From Bacteroidota bacterium (lineage in GTDB: Bacteria; Bacteroidota; Bacteroidia; Bacteroidales; NBLH01): DNA of 64,000 nucleotides. The position numbers were made by a program, and so were the translations under genes. The notes under the pieces were generated by a model that worked only from the letters and a program-made list of their open reading frames with translations, was not told the DNA's origin and did no database searches. The stretch lies in assembly GCA_025361565.1 (NCBI GenBank), contig JANYKN010000189.1, forward strand, positions 156,089-220,088, in the 5' to 3' direction. This document shows, in pieces, positions 1-8,905 of the stretch (positions are counted from its first letter, which is position 1; the number at the start of each line of letters is the position of its first letter).

Positions 1-234
1 TAATTGACTTTTAATAAGTCGGATAGAAAGTGGTTTTTGTTAAAGTCTCAAAATTATTAATTTAGCATATTATTATGTAAATCGTAAATTATCAAAAACT
101 GAAGTAAACAGAATTATCAAGCTCTGATTTTAACTCAAGCTAAGCGATTTTTAGCTAAGTAGGTTTCTTATCATCCATCACACTTTTGAGTTTGATATAA
201 ATTGGTAATAATTATTTAGGTTAACTTACTATAA

Positions 235-975
235 ATGAATATATTCTATAATATTGGGAGATATTTTGTCCTTTTAAACAAAGTATTTTCGAAACCGGAA
301 AAACACAAAATTTTTGTACGATTAATTATCAGGGAAATGAATAGCCTTGGTATTAATTCTATTGGAATTGTTGTTATTATTTCTGTTTTTATGGGGGCGG
401 TAATCACTCTGCAAACTGCCTATAATCTTGAAAATCCTTTAATTCCTGCTTATTTAATTGGGCTAACAGCAAGGGATTCCATGATTCTAGAATTTTCGTC
501 TACCATTGTTGGTCTAATCCTTGCGGGCAAAGTAGGCTCAAGTATTGCTTCAGAAATTGGAACCATGCGAATTACAGAACAAATTGATGCTCTTGAAATT
601 ATGGGCGTAAATTCTGCCAGCTACCTAATATTGCCTAAAATTGTTGCTGCAGTTTTAATCAATCCTTTTTTAACCATAATCAGCATTTTTGTTGGAATAT
701 TTGGAGGATATTTGGCTTCAGTGTTTACAGGTGCAGTTGCTCCTGCCAGCTTTATCCAAGGACTTCATTATGCATTTATACCCTTTTATATTACCTATAC
801 TTTGATAAAAACCGTTTTCTTTGCATTTATCATCACTTCTGTTCCAGCATATCATGGTTATTATTCTTCTGGAGGAGCACTTGAAGTTGGCAGATCAAGC
901 ACAATGGCAGTAGTTTATAGCAGTATTCTAATCTTACTTTTTAATGTTTTGTTAACCCAATTGTTGCTAGCATGA
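235..975 (+). CDS. MlaE-family ABC transporter permease
   Basis: This 246-residue integral membrane protein has the MlaE/YrbE permease fold. These permeases move phospholipids between the inner and outer membranes to keep outer-membrane asymmetry. The family hallmark is visible near residues 112-135: EQIDALEIMGVNSASYL followed by a P-K-I-V segment. Several hydrophobic helices follow. The stop codon overlaps the ATG of the ATPase gene by four bases, so the two are translationally coupled. An MCE/MlaD substrate-binding gene would be expected next to them, but the next gene is on the other strand, so it lies elsewhere. The family call is firm; lipid as substrate is inferred from the family. Confidence 0.92.
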   Translation: MNIFYNIGRYFVLLNKVFSKPEKHKIFVRLIIREMNSLGINSIGIVVIISVFMGAVITLQTAYNLENPLIPAYLIGLTARDSMILEFSSTIVGLILAGKVGSSIASEIGTMRITEQIDALEIMGVNSASYLILPKIVAAVLINPFLTIISIFVGIFGGYLASVFTGAVAPASFIQGLHYAFIPFYITYTLIKTVFFAFIITSVPAYHGYYSSGGALEVGRSSTMAVVYSSILILLFNVLLTQLLLA

Positions 976-1721
976 TTGAATTAAAAAATGTAAACAAATC
1001 ATTTAATGGTAAGGTAGTTTTAAATGATATTTCGGTTACTTTTGAGCGAGGTAAAACCAATTTAATTATTGGAAAAAGCGGATCTGGAAAAACAGTTTTA
1101 CTCAAATCAATTATAGGTCTGCACCCAATTGACAGTGGCGAAATTATTTATGGCGACAAGGAATTTTCAAGAATGCATCTGAATGAAAAAAAACTGATTC
1201 GTCGCGAAATTGGAATGCTTTTTCAGGGTGGGGCGTTATTTGATTCGGCTACTGTTGAAGAAAATGTTATGTTTCCTTTAGAAATGTTTACAAACAAAAC
1301 AAGACAGGAAATGCTTGACCGGGTAAATTTTTGCCTTTCTAAGGTAAATCTGTTTAATGCAAACAAATTGTACCCTGCTGAGATAAGTGGAGGAATGCAA
1401 AAAAGAGTTGCAATAGCACGAGCGATTGCATTAAACCCAAGATATTTGTTTTGCGATGAACCAAATTCAGGGCTCGATCCACAGACTTCAATTGTAATTG
1501 ATAAACTTATCAAAGAATTAACTCTTGAATTTAATATGACTACTGTTATTAACACCCACGATATGAATTCAGTGATTGAAATTGGTGATAAAATCGTTTA
1601 CATCCACGAAGGAAATAAATGGTGGGAAGGCAATAAGGACGAAATATTGACAGTCGAAAATAAAGAGCTTGAAGATTTTGTATTTGCCACAGATTTAATG
1701 CGAAAATTCAGACATCAGTAA
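972..1721 (+). CDS. MlaF-type ABC transporter ATP-binding protein
   Basis: This 249-residue ATPase partners the permease that overlaps its start. The Walker A motif GKSGSGKT is at residues 34-41. The Q-loop is in MLFQGG, the ABC signature is SGGMQKR, and the Walker B is LFCDEP followed by NSGLDP. A switch histidine sits in NTHDM. SGGMQKR in place of LSGGQ and the overall layout fit the MlaF/YrbF subgroup, which drives lipid transport with MlaE. The length is normal for the family. It ends 19 bases before the convergent thioredoxin-like gene. Confidence 0.93.
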   Translation: MIELKNVNKSFNGKVVLNDISVTFERGKTNLIIGKSGSGKTVLLKSIIGLHPIDSGEIIYGDKEFSRMHLNEKKLIRREIGMLFQGGALFDSATVEENVMFPLEMFTNKTRQEMLDRVNFCLSKVNLFNANKLYPAEISGGMQKRVAIARAIALNPRYLFCDEPNSGLDPQTSIVIDKLIKELTLEFNMTTVINTHDMNSVIEIGDKIVYIHEGNKWWEGNKDEILTVENKELEDFVFATDLMRKFRHQ

Positions 1722-1740
1722 TTTGTCACTTTTTAACAAG

Positions 1741-2256
1741 TTACTTGTTTATTATTTTTAACAAATCTTTTTCAAGACTTATTTCCGGACTTTCAATTAT
1801 CCTTCCAATTTCATGCTTTTGCTTAAACACAATAATCGTTGGTATTTTTGTAATATTCAATTGATTAACTATTGTTCCTTCTGCTTGTTTTTGTGAATCT
1901 ACATTAATTATTACAATTGAATTTACAGGATAATCCAGACCTTCTAATATTTTAATTAACCGAGGTACTTCTCTCTGACTATCGCTGCACCAGCTTCCCA
2001 TAACAATATTAATTTTGAATTTCTTTTTTAAATCCGCTTTATTAATCTGATTTAAAGTTTCAATATCCGGATTATAACTTTTATATTCAGCATTGAACCA
2101 TTCACCGAATGGCATTTTCTTTAATCCATCTAAATTGGTGTATCCAACCAGTATATCTGAATTCTGCTTTTGGTCAAATTTTATTTGATTCATCAATTTC
2201 GTTTCGCCACAACTTACTATTAAAAATAAGCCTAAAATGAACATTAATTTTCGCAT
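1741..2256 (-). CDS. Thioredoxin-fold lipoprotein with a CxxS active site
   Basis: This is a secreted thioredoxin-like protein of about 171 residues. I prefer the ATG at 2256 over the upstream in-frame one at 2286 because it gives a compact lipoprotein signal, MRKLMFILG...IVSCGE, with the lipobox cysteine near residue 16. The active-site segment reads MGSWCSDSQREVPRL. It has one cysteine followed by Asp-Ser, so the second cysteine of a classic CxxC pair is missing. A conserved cis-proline motif (TKIPTIIVF) follows. This fits a Bacteroidota family of single-cysteine thioredoxin-like lipoproteins. It probably works in periplasmic thiol chemistry, but it cannot form the usual intramolecular disulfide. 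It is 15 bases downstream of rfbB on the same strand. Confidence 0.8.
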   Translation of the reverse strand: MRKLMFILGLFLIVSCGETKLMNQIKFDQKQNSDILVGYTNLDGLKKMPFGEWFNAEYKSYNPDIETLNQINKADLKKKFKINIVMGSWCSDSQREVPRLIKILEGLDYPVNSIVIINVDSQKQAEGTIVNQLNITKIPTIIVFKQKHEIGRIIESPEISLEKDLLKIINK

Positions 2257-2301
2257 TCTGAAAAACTTTAATAGATTTAAAATCATAAGGATATAAAAAA
2301 A

Positions 2302-3357
2302 TTAACGATCATTATATTGATCATTATAATACAACTGATATTGGCCAGTAACAATCTGCTCTAGCCATTTTTCATTTTCGAGATACCATTTTACTGTTAA
2401 TTCCAGTCCCTTCTTAAAATCTACAGATGGTTTCCATTTGTAAGCTTGATTTATTTTAGAAAAATCAATGGCATATCTTAAATCATGTCCTGCTCTATCT
2501 GTAACAAATGTGATCAATTTACTTGAAGTGCCTTCTTTTCTATTTAGTTTTGAATCCATAATTGAACATAGCATTTCAATCAAATCCAGGTTTGTCCATT
2601 CGTTATCGCCACCAATGTTATAAGTTTCGCCGGGTAAAGCATTATGGAACAATAAATCAATAGCTATAGCATGATCAATCACAAAAAGCCAATCTCTAAC
2701 ATTTTCTCCTTTCCCATAAACAGGTATAGGCCTATTGTTTTTTATGTTATTAATTGCCAAAGGAATAAGTTTTTCGGGAAACTGATTTGGCCCGTAATTA
2801 TTGGAACAGTTCGATATAATAGTTGGCATTTTATAAGTATGAAAATAAGCCCGAACCAAATGATCTGATGATGCTTTTGATGCTGAATAAGGGCTACGCG
2901 GATCATAGGAAGTAGTTTCAGTGAAAAATCCTTCCTTGCCCAATGAGCCAAATACTTCATCGGTTGAAATATGATAAAAAAGTTTATTTGAAAAATCTTT
3001 CGACCAGGATTGTTTTGCAATGTTTAAAAGATTAGCTGTTCCAACTACATTGGTGTGAATAAATTCCAATGGATTTGTAATTGATCGATCTACATGCGAT
3101 TCTGCAGCTAAATGTATAACTCCATCAAAATTGAATTGCTCAAAAATCGACTTTAATAATTCAGTATCCAGAATATCGCCTTTAATGAATTTATAATTTG
3201 GCCTGGATTCGATATCAGTTAAATTCTGTAAATTGCCAGCATAGGTAAGTTTGTCAAGATTAACAATAAGATAATCAGGATATTTGTTTACGAAAAGCCT
3301 AATAACATGAGAACCAATAAACCCTGCACCACCGGTAATTAAAATTGTTTTTACCAT
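2302..3357 (-). CDS. rfbB: dTDP-glucose 4,6-dehydratase
   Basis: This 351-residue short-chain dehydrogenase of the extended family converts dTDP-glucose to dTDP-4-keto-6-deoxyglucose, the second step of dTDP-rhamnose and related deoxysugar synthesis. The Rossmann motif is GGAGFIGSH near residues 9-17. The catalytic Tyr-Lys pair is in YSASKASSDH, and STDEVFGSLG and NNYGPNQFPEKLIP are RmlB hallmarks. The length is typical. The partner genes rfbA, rfbC and rfbD are not in the window, so this copy stands alone apart from the lipoprotein gene downstream. Confidence 0.95.
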   Translation of the reverse strand: MVKTILITGGAGFIGSHVIRLFVNKYPDYLIVNLDKLTYAGNLQNLTDIESRPNYKFIKGDILDTELLKSIFEQFNFDGVIHLAAESHVDRSITNPLEFIHTNVVGTANLLNIAKQSWSKDFSNKLFYHISTDEVFGSLGKEGFFTETTSYDPRSPYSASKASSDHLVRAYFHTYKMPTIISNCSNNYGPNQFPEKLIPLAINNIKNNRPIPVYGKGENVRDWLFVIDHAIAIDLLFHNALPGETYNIGGDNEWTNLDLIEMLCSIMDSKLNRKEGTSSKLITFVTDRAGHDLRYAIDFSKINQAYKWKPSVDFKKGLELTVKWYLENEKWLEQIVTGQYQLYYNDQYNDR

Positions 3358-3815
3358 TTGAACCTGAATTTTTATAAAATTAATAGCTTATTTTGATACT
3401 TTCACTAAATTTATTTTAATACAAAGATGCTCAATTTTTTAATATTTTTTGATTGAATATTTAAATAATGAATAAGTCTGGATGTTATATAGAAAATAGC
3501 ATTACCGTTTTAAAATAATTTAAAAAAAATAGAAAACCATTTTTTATTTCTACTTTGGTAAATTGAATAATCATATTAAAACATATATTTATATGCCAAT
3601 CAATGGATACATCAAGGCAGGCTTAAGAACTTCAGGTAATTTTAAATAAATAAATCATTGATTAACAATTGAATGATATTAAAATATTGTGATTGATTAT
3701 CAGAAAATAATTATATCTTTGTAAACAAAACGTGTCATTTTGTTTTAATATTTCTAATGGCATTGAATTTGAAGTACAATATTAGTAAGCTAGTGTTTAT
3801 TTAAATTTTGAAAAA
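3358..3815. promoter_or_regulatory. Intergenic region with promoter for the HU/SPOR gene
   Basis: This 458-base stretch lies between divergent genes and holds no convincing ORF. On the plus strand, TATCTTTG at 3714-3721 matches the Bacteroidota -7 consensus TAnnTTTG. A TTG lies about 18 bases upstream, at 3693. That predicts a transcript starting near 3728 with a leader of roughly 90 bases before the GTG at 3816. For the rfbB side I see only a one-mismatch element, CATCTTTG on the minus strand at 3422-3429. Confidence 0.5.
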
Positions 3816-4892
3816 GTGGAACTTAGCAAGTACATCAAGGATATTCTAATTAGTAGGGATAATGTAATTATTCCAAACTTTGGAGCATTTGAAAAAACAA
3901 TGTTGTCTGCCAGAATTGATCCCAAAACCGGCGAAATGCACCCTCCTCAAGTTGGTGTTATATTTAGAAGTGATCTCAAAATCGACAGCGGTATTTTAAT
4001 TAAATATATTGCCGAGAAAGAAGGTATCAGCGAAGATAAAGTGCTTGACGAAATTAAAGGCCAGGTAACATCATGGGAAGATGCTCTTAATCAGGGTCAG
4101 CAAATACTTCTTATTGGAATTGGTACATTAGTGAAAGACAGTTCAGGTATTCTTATTTTTGAATCGACAATTACAGCTTCTGATTTTCCGGAAACATATG
4201 GTTTACCTGTTATTAATATTAAGGAAAAATCAACTGTTGGACAACCCATTGAAAAAAAGAAGGAAGAGGTTCAGCCTGAGAAGAAAAAAGTAGAAATTAA
4301 AAAAGCTCCGATCAAGCAAAAAGAGACCATAATTCCAGAAACAAAAATTGCAAAAAAAAGCAATAAAAAGCTTGTAACTACATTACTTATAGTTGTTCCA
4401 ATAATTGCTATTGGAATATTGGTTTATTTAAATATGAATTTCGTAAAGGGAAAATTAACCGATACATCACAATTTGTAAGTGGAATATTTACAAAAAATA
4501 ATCAATCAGATACTTTAAATAATAAACAGATAGCTACCGCAGATAGTTTAAATTTAAAAGATAGTACTGAAAATGAAACAAAAACAATGCTTGAGAATTA
4601 TACAATCATTGATGAATCAACAAATACAAAAGTTGCTCTGAATGCTGAAAATCTAAATACCTTTAAAAAAGTACATATCATTTCGGGTAGTTTCAAAACA
4701 AAGAGTTTTGCAAACCGACAACGCAATCATTTACTCAAAAAAGGATTTAAAGCAGAGGTTTTACCTGAAAATAATGGAATGTTTAGAGTATCTGTAGCCT
4801 CATTTGAAAATGTAGAAAGCGCTGCAAAAGATTTTGACAGAATAAAAGCAATGGATGAAAGTATGAATTACTGGATATTGGTGAACAAATAG
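3816..4892 (+). CDS. HU-CCDC81 and SPOR domain protein
   Basis: This 358-residue membrane protein is typical of Bacteroidota. Residues 1-125 resemble the paired HU-like (CCDC81-type) domains: an N-terminal MELSKYIKDILI and a NVIIPNFGAFE motif, with a second HU-like half ending in LLIGIGTLV. A Lys/Glu-rich linker follows. A single transmembrane helix lies near 187-209, and a C-terminal SPOR domain lies near 280-358. SPOR domains bind denuded peptidoglycan at division sites. The HU part probably stays cytoplasmic, linking an intracellular partner to the cell wall. The start is GTG at 3816; no ATG in frame fits better. A hairpin terminator follows the stop. Confidence 0.85.
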   Translation: MELSKYIKDILISRDNVIIPNFGAFEKTMLSARIDPKTGEMHPPQVGVIFRSDLKIDSGILIKYIAEKEGISEDKVLDEIKGQVTSWEDALNQGQQILLIGIGTLVKDSSGILIFESTITASDFPETYGLPVINIKEKSTVGQPIEKKKEEVQPEKKKVEIKKAPIKQKETIIPETKIAKKSNKKLVTTLLIVVPIIAIGILVYLNMNFVKGKLTDTSQFVSGIFTKNNQSDTLNNKQIATADSLNLKDSTENETKTMLENYTIIDESTNTKVALNAENLNTFKKVHIISGSFKTKSFANRQRNHLLKKGFKAEVLPENNGMFRVSVASFENVESAAKDFDRIKAMDESMNYWILVNK

Positions 4893-4913
4893 ATAATAAA
4901 TTAATTACCGTTT

Positions 4914-4960
4914 AAAGATGCCATTTTCTGATAAAATTAGAGATGGCATTTTTCTTTTTT
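4914..4960 (+). terminator. Rho-independent terminator after the HU/SPOR gene
   Basis: The arms ATGCCAT (4918-4924) and ATGGCAT (4943-4949) form a stem. The second arm runs straight into a T-rich tract on the plus strand, which suits termination of the upstream gene. Confidence 0.7.
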
Positions 4961-5155
4961 AGCTTTCCCTGCTATATAATAAAATATAACGGGTTTTGCT
5001 TTCAATTCAAATAAAATGAAACATTCTAATTTGAGACTCTGTATCAATAGTTGTTTTAAACTTCATTTAAGTCATTCATAATCCATCATATTCATTAAAA
5101 TGAATAAAAAAAAAATTTGGAACGTTAAATAATCGTTAATTTTAGCTTAATATTT

Positions 5156-5163
5156 TACTTTTG
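5156..5163 (+). promoter_or_regulatory. -7 promoter element of the HlyD/VTC/DUF4956 operon
   Basis: TACTTTTG matches TAnnTTTG and lies 34 bases before the preferred ATG at 5198. A TTTG at 5116-5119 is too far upstream to be a good -33 element, so only the -7 is well supported. It also argues against a large missing 5' part of the gene. Apart from this element and the upstream terminator, the gap 4893-5197 is empty. Confidence 0.55.
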
Positions 5164-5197
5164 CGCTGTTCTAAAAATTAAGTTTAGATTGGCTAGC

Positions 5198-6268
5198 ATG
5201 AGGCAAATTATTATTCTAAGTTTTCTTATAGTTTCACTTATCATTTCAGCTTTTTTTATTCGATTGCCTTATACAATAAACTGTTCAGGGAAAATACTTC
5301 CAACCAGAGAATGGATTGTAAGGAATGCAGATGGCGGTGACATAATAAGCGTATACAACAATCATAAAACAAACCCTGTTTACAATTTCACCAATTATAA
5401 ATTTGACCGAGGAGAAATTGCTTCTTTCAATTTCAATGAAAATTTTGAAGATAGAATAACCGTAAATAAAGGCGACACAATTGGTTATATTACATCATTT
5501 CTACTTTCGGAAAGGTTAACGCAATTAAAAAGCGGATTAAATGAAGAACAGGCATATTTATTGGCTCTTAATTCCGGCGAAAAAAGTTCTTTAATCGAAG
5601 GTGCCAAAAATCAGTATCTATTGGCAACACAAAAATTTGATCAGCAAGAGAAAAATTTCGAAAGGCAAAAGAAACTTTTTGATAATGGTGTAATACCAGA
5701 AGCAGAATACGAAATTGCGCTAAAAGATTATGAATTGGCAAAAACGGATATTGATTTGGCAAAGAATAATCAAATCTCTTTGCAAACAGGCGAAAAACCT
5801 GAACTTATCAATTATACCAATGTTAAAATCAGTTCGTTTGAAAATGAGATAAAACTCTTAGAAAATAAGCAAAAACAATACATCCTGATTGCACCTTTTG
5901 ATGGCAAAATTATTACTAAAAAAGTTGCATTAAATAATCCAGAGGCTACTACATATCACATATTTCATCTTATTGATACAACCGAATATGTTGTATTGTT
6001 GCCAATTGAATTGTTTCAAAGAAAATATATTACTAAAGATATTTCAATTGAGGCAAACATATTACAAGGAGAACAAATTGAAACAGGAAATTACATTGGA
6101 GAAGATCAAGATGTAGAATTGACGGGAGCTTATAAACAAGTTTTTATAGTTAAAGGTTGTCTAAAATCTTCACATAAAGAAATCCCATATGGGATTTATG
6201 CCACATGTACTATCAATTGTGGTGATGTTACTTTATTTGAATATCTTAAACGGAAATTGAAGATTTAG
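5198..6268 (+). CDS. HlyD-like membrane fusion protein
   Basis: This protein of about 356 residues resembles HlyD/RND-type periplasmic adaptors. A single N-terminal transmembrane helix (about residues 4-22) is followed by a lipoyl/barrel-like start, a long coiled-coil hairpin rich in Lys, Glu and Gln (about 115-230), and a returning beta segment, YILIAPFDGKIITKKV. APFDGxI is the typical lipoyl-domain signature of these adaptors. I chose ATG 5198 over the TTG at 5189. It is the first gene of a tight operon: the VTC gene begins on the base after its stop. No ABC or RND pump is nearby, so its role is probably tied to the VTC/DUF4956 pair. The adaptor fold is well supported; the cargo is unknown. 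Confidence 0.72.
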   Translation: MRQIIILSFLIVSLIISAFFIRLPYTINCSGKILPTREWIVRNADGGDIISVYNNHKTNPVYNFTNYKFDRGEIASFNFNENFEDRITVNKGDTIGYITSFLLSERLTQLKSGLNEEQAYLLALNSGEKSSLIEGAKNQYLLATQKFDQQEKNFERQKKLFDNGVIPEAEYEIALKDYELAKTDIDLAKNNQISLQTGEKPELINYTNVKISSFENEIKLLENKQKQYILIAPFDGKIITKKVALNNPEATTYHIFHLIDTTEYVVLLPIELFQRKYITKDISIEANILQGEQIETGNYIGEDQDVELTGAYKQVFIVKGCLKSSHKEIPYGIYATCTINCGDVTLFEYLKRKLKI

Positions 6269-7030
6269 ATGAATTTAAGGTATGAATATAAATATTTCGT
6301 TCCTATAAGCAAGGAATCTGAACTACGAAAATTGCTTAGCCCCTTTGTCGGTATTGATAAATATGCAAAAGGAAGGGCAAATAATGAATATACAGTTCGC
6401 AGCATTTATTTCGATACACCTGATTTTCAGTTTTATCACGATAAGGTAGATGGCTTATCATATAGGAAAAAGGTTAGGCTGAGGGGATATAATTCAGTAA
6501 ATTGCTCTAATCCTGTGTTTCTGGAAATTAAAAACAAAATTCAGGTTCCACTGTATAAAACAAGGGCAAAAGCAACTTTTGAAGATACGATAGAAAGTTT
6601 CAAATCAGGAGATCTTAATAAAATTCTAAACAAAAATTCTAAAGATCATTCGAGTGCCAGAAGTTTTTTTTACCAGATTCTAATTAAAAATCTCAGAGCT
6701 GTTATTCTTATTATTTATGAAAGAGTACCATTTGTCGAAAAAACTGATACACCAAATCAATTGAGGATTACATTTGATAAAAATTTAAGAAGTTCAATCT
6801 TTCCTAAAATAAATGATCTTTATGATGAAAAAAAAACTTTAAATTCATTACAGGGATATTTTATTCTTGAAGTAAAATTCAACAAATATTACCCAGACTG
6901 GATGAAGTCAATAGTGGCCTCATTTGAACTAAAACAAGAATCTGCATCAAAATATGTAATTTCATTGGATACGCACAGGGCAGTTTTAAAGTTTAACAGA
7001 TATCAGGTTCTGGAACAGAAATTTATCTAA
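6269..7030 (+). CDS. VTC-domain (triphosphate tunnel) protein
   Basis: This 253-residue protein matches the VTC domain, the tunnel fold that makes polyphosphate in yeast VTC4. Visible tunnel motifs are YEYKYFVP near residue 5, VRSIYFDTPDF near 43-54, YRKKVRLRGY near 66-75, FLEIKNK near 87, IYERVPF, LRITFDK and ILEVKFNK. These alternating Arg/Lys and Glu residues are those expected to line the tunnel and bind triphosphate and metal. Bacterial VTC proteins are often encoded beside DUF4956 proteins, as here, where the DUF4956 gene follows after nine bases. Polyphosphate synthesis or sensing is an inference; activity of the bacterial forms is not something I can assert. Confidence 0.85.
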   Translation: MNLRYEYKYFVPISKESELRKLLSPFVGIDKYAKGRANNEYTVRSIYFDTPDFQFYHDKVDGLSYRKKVRLRGYNSVNCSNPVFLEIKNKIQVPLYKTRAKATFEDTIESFKSGDLNKILNKNSKDHSSARSFFYQILIKNLRAVILIIYERVPFVEKTDTPNQLRITFDKNLRSSIFPKINDLYDEKKTLNSLQGYFILEVKFNKYYPDWMKSIVASFELKQESASKYVISLDTHRAVLKFNRYQVLEQKFI

Positions 7031-7039
7031 TTACTCATT

Positions 7040-7726
7040 ATGTTTAACGAATTCCAGTTTATTGATCCTATTCCGCTAACATTTTCTGATGTTATGCTAA
7101 ACCTGTTTGTTGCATTACTCTGTGGCTTAATTATTTCAATCGTTTATCGGCTGGTATATAATGGCGCAAGTTATTCTCCAAATTTTGTTAATTCTATAAC
7201 ATTGCTCACTCTTATTACTGCTTTAGTAATAATGGTAATTGGCAACAATCTTGCACGCGCATTTGGACTGGTAGGTGCTATGTCTATTATCCGATTTAGA
7301 ACTGCAGTAAGAGATACGCTTGATATTGTATTTATTTTTTATGCATTGGCAATTGGAATGGCAAGCGGGGTTGGACTTCATGGAATTGCCATAGGAGGTA
7401 CAATTATTGTGAGTGTTCTTATTTATGTCTTGGTAAAATCAAGATTTGCAAACCCACAAAAAAAACATTTCTTACTTCAATTAAGTTATTTATCAACATT
7501 GGATTACGAAAGTGAAATAAACAAACCTTTACAAAAATTTTGCAAAAATGTGAAGTTGGTCAGTATTAAAAATATCGAGGGAACGCTCATGGTAGAGGCT
7601 TTCTATCATGTAAACCTAAAAAAGAATGAAGATGCGAATATAATAATGAATGTCTTTAATAAAAATCAAGGCATAACCAACATTAATTTGTTTTTTGATG
7701 AAGTAGAATCTAATTCAATCATTTAA
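7040..7726 (+). CDS. DUF4956 membrane protein
   Basis: This 228-residue protein has about four transmembrane helices in its N-terminal 130 residues, then a soluble C-terminal domain of mixed alpha/beta character. The central GAMSIIRFRTAVRDTLDI segment is a clear DUF4956 signature and is very similar to the SIIRFRT motif of MgtC-like proteins. The gene is the last of the three-gene operon with the HlyD-like and VTC genes. It is the likely membrane partner of the VTC protein. The biochemical role is unknown. Confidence 0.85.
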   Translation: MFNEFQFIDPIPLTFSDVMLNLFVALLCGLIISIVYRLVYNGASYSPNFVNSITLLTLITALVIMVIGNNLARAFGLVGAMSIIRFRTAVRDTLDIVFIFYALAIGMASGVGLHGIAIGGTIIVSVLIYVLVKSRFANPQKKHFLLQLSYLSTLDYESEINKPLQKFCKNVKLVSIKNIEGTLMVEAFYHVNLKKNEDANIIMNVFNKNQGITNINLFFDEVESNSII

Positions 7727-7885
7727 AATAAACACCAATTTGAAGCATATCCTGTATCAGAAAATTATAAATTGATTAGTCCTTGTAGTCAATATTTTAA
7801 GGTAATATTGAACCAAATCAATTTCAGGGTTAACCCTCACGAAATCAATGATTCATTATTTGAAAACTAGTAATTATTAATTAGA

Positions 7886-7922
7886 GCTAAAAAAGAAAAA
7901 CCCTGAAATTGAAAATCAGGGT
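7886..7922 (-). terminator. Terminator of the tatA/rseP/dxr operon
   Basis: ACCCTGA (7900-7906) and TCAGGGT (7916-7922) form a stem. Read on the minus strand it is followed by a T-rich run (TTTTTCTTTTTT), so it suits transcripts arriving from the tatA genes. The rest of the 333-base gap 7727-8059 shows nothing else. Confidence 0.75.
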
Positions 7923-8059
7923 AAGATTAAAACTCAATAAGTAAAATTACAACTTATAAAGTGGTTATAACATAAAAATTACAAAATGAAACTGTAATTT
8001 CAATACTGAACAACATAGACATCCATTAGAGATAATTCAACAAAAAATACGAGAAATGT

Positions 8060-8236
8060 TTATTCTTTCTCAATCGTATTTTTAGTTTCTGTTTCAGGTT
8101 CGTCCTTAATCGCTTTTTTGAATTCTTTCATTCCCTGGCCAACACCTTTCATTAATTCAGGAATTTTTTTCCCGCCAAAAAGTAAAACTGCAATACCAAG
8201 AATAAGCAATATGTGCATTGGTGCAAAAAGATCCAT
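8060..8236 (-). CDS. tatA: TatA-family translocase subunit, copy 1 (58 aa)
   Basis: This small 58-residue protein carries a short N-terminal transmembrane helix ([18 protein letters not shown]), the FGxKKIPEL hinge and an amphipathic helix ([15 protein letters not shown]), followed by an acidic tail. This is the TatA/TatE layout of the twin-arginine pathway, which exports folded cofactor-bearing proteins. It differs from copy 2 by only a few residues: G for V in the helix, D for E at KDEPE, and two residues missing in the tail. It is the most distal gene of the M23-dxr-rseP-tatA run and is followed by a strong terminator. No tatC lies in the window. Confidence 0.88.
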   Translation of the reverse strand: MDLFAPMHILLILGIAVLLFGGKKIPELMKGVGQGMKEFKKAIKDEPETETKNTIEKE

Positions 8237-8339
8237 AATGATTTTTATTAAATTATAACAAATATGAATTATAATAAATTCAACTGTAAATTATTGAATT
8301 GAAATCCTTTACCAGTAAAACCTCAAGATTTTTGGGGTT

Positions 8340-8522
8340 TTATTCTTTCTCAATCGTATTTTTGGTTTTATCTTCTGTTTCAGGTTCCTCTTTAATTGCC
8401 TTTTTAAATTCTTTCATTCCCTGGCCTACGCCCTTCATTAATTCAGGAATTTTTTTTCCTCCAAAAAGTAAAACTGCAATAACAAGAATAAGCAATATGT
8501 GCATTGGTGCAAAAAGATCCAT
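8340..8522 (-). CDS. tatA: TatA-family translocase subunit, copy 2 (60 aa)
   Basis: This 60-residue protein has the same plan as copy 1: an N-terminal MDLFAPM, a membrane helix, the [15 protein letters not shown] hinge plus amphipathic helix, and a charged tail. Both protein and upstream DNA are near-duplicates of copy 1. Each carries CAACTGTAAATTATTGAAT just upstream, at about 8280 and 8569, which shows that the unit including non-coding flank was duplicated in tandem. It lies between copies 1 and 3. Confidence 0.88.
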   Translation of the reverse strand: MDLFAPMHILLILVIAVLLFGGKKIPELMKGVGQGMKEFKKAIKEEPETEDKTKNTIEKE

Positions 8523-8639
8523 AATAATCTTTATTTAGTTAATTTATGACAAATATAAATACAATAAGGTCAACTGTAAATTATTGAATCTAACCTTTAT
8601 TTAACAGCAATTCAATAATAAACGCAAGACATTTTTTAT

Positions 8640-8846
8640 TTATTCTTTCTCTATAGTTTTTTTGGTTTCAGTTTTGGTTTCGGTTTCAGGATCTTCTTTA
8701 ATTGCATTTTTAAATTCTTTCATTCCCTGTCCAACACCTTTCATTAATTCAGGAATTTTTTTTCCTCCAAAAAGTAAAACTGCAATAACAAGAATAACTA
8801 AAACTTGCCAAGGTCCTACAACACCTAATAAAATTGATAATTCCAT
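8640..8846 (-). CDS. tatA: TatA-family translocase subunit, copy 3 (68 aa)
   Basis: This 68-residue protein is the most diverged of the three. Its N-terminus, [19 protein letters not shown], differs from the MDLFAPMHI of copies 1 and 2, while the [19 protein letters not shown] core is identical. The tail is longer and rich in Glu, Thr and Lys. As the rseP-proximal copy with the more usual length, it is probably the ancestral gene from which the other two arose. It starts 59 bases after the rseP stop. Confidence 0.9.
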   Translation of the reverse strand: MELSILLGVVGPWQVLVILVIAVLLFGGKKIPELMKGVGQGMKEFKNAIKEDPETETKTETKKTIEKE

Positions 8847-8905
8847 TATATTTTTTTTTAAGTTAATATCAAATTCCGGTACAAAATTACAAAAAATAGC
8901 AATAC

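Noticed and set aside
3593..3649. 18-codon ORF upstream of the HU/SPOR gene
   Set aside because: Too short, upstream of the predicted promoter, and not positioned as a leader peptide.
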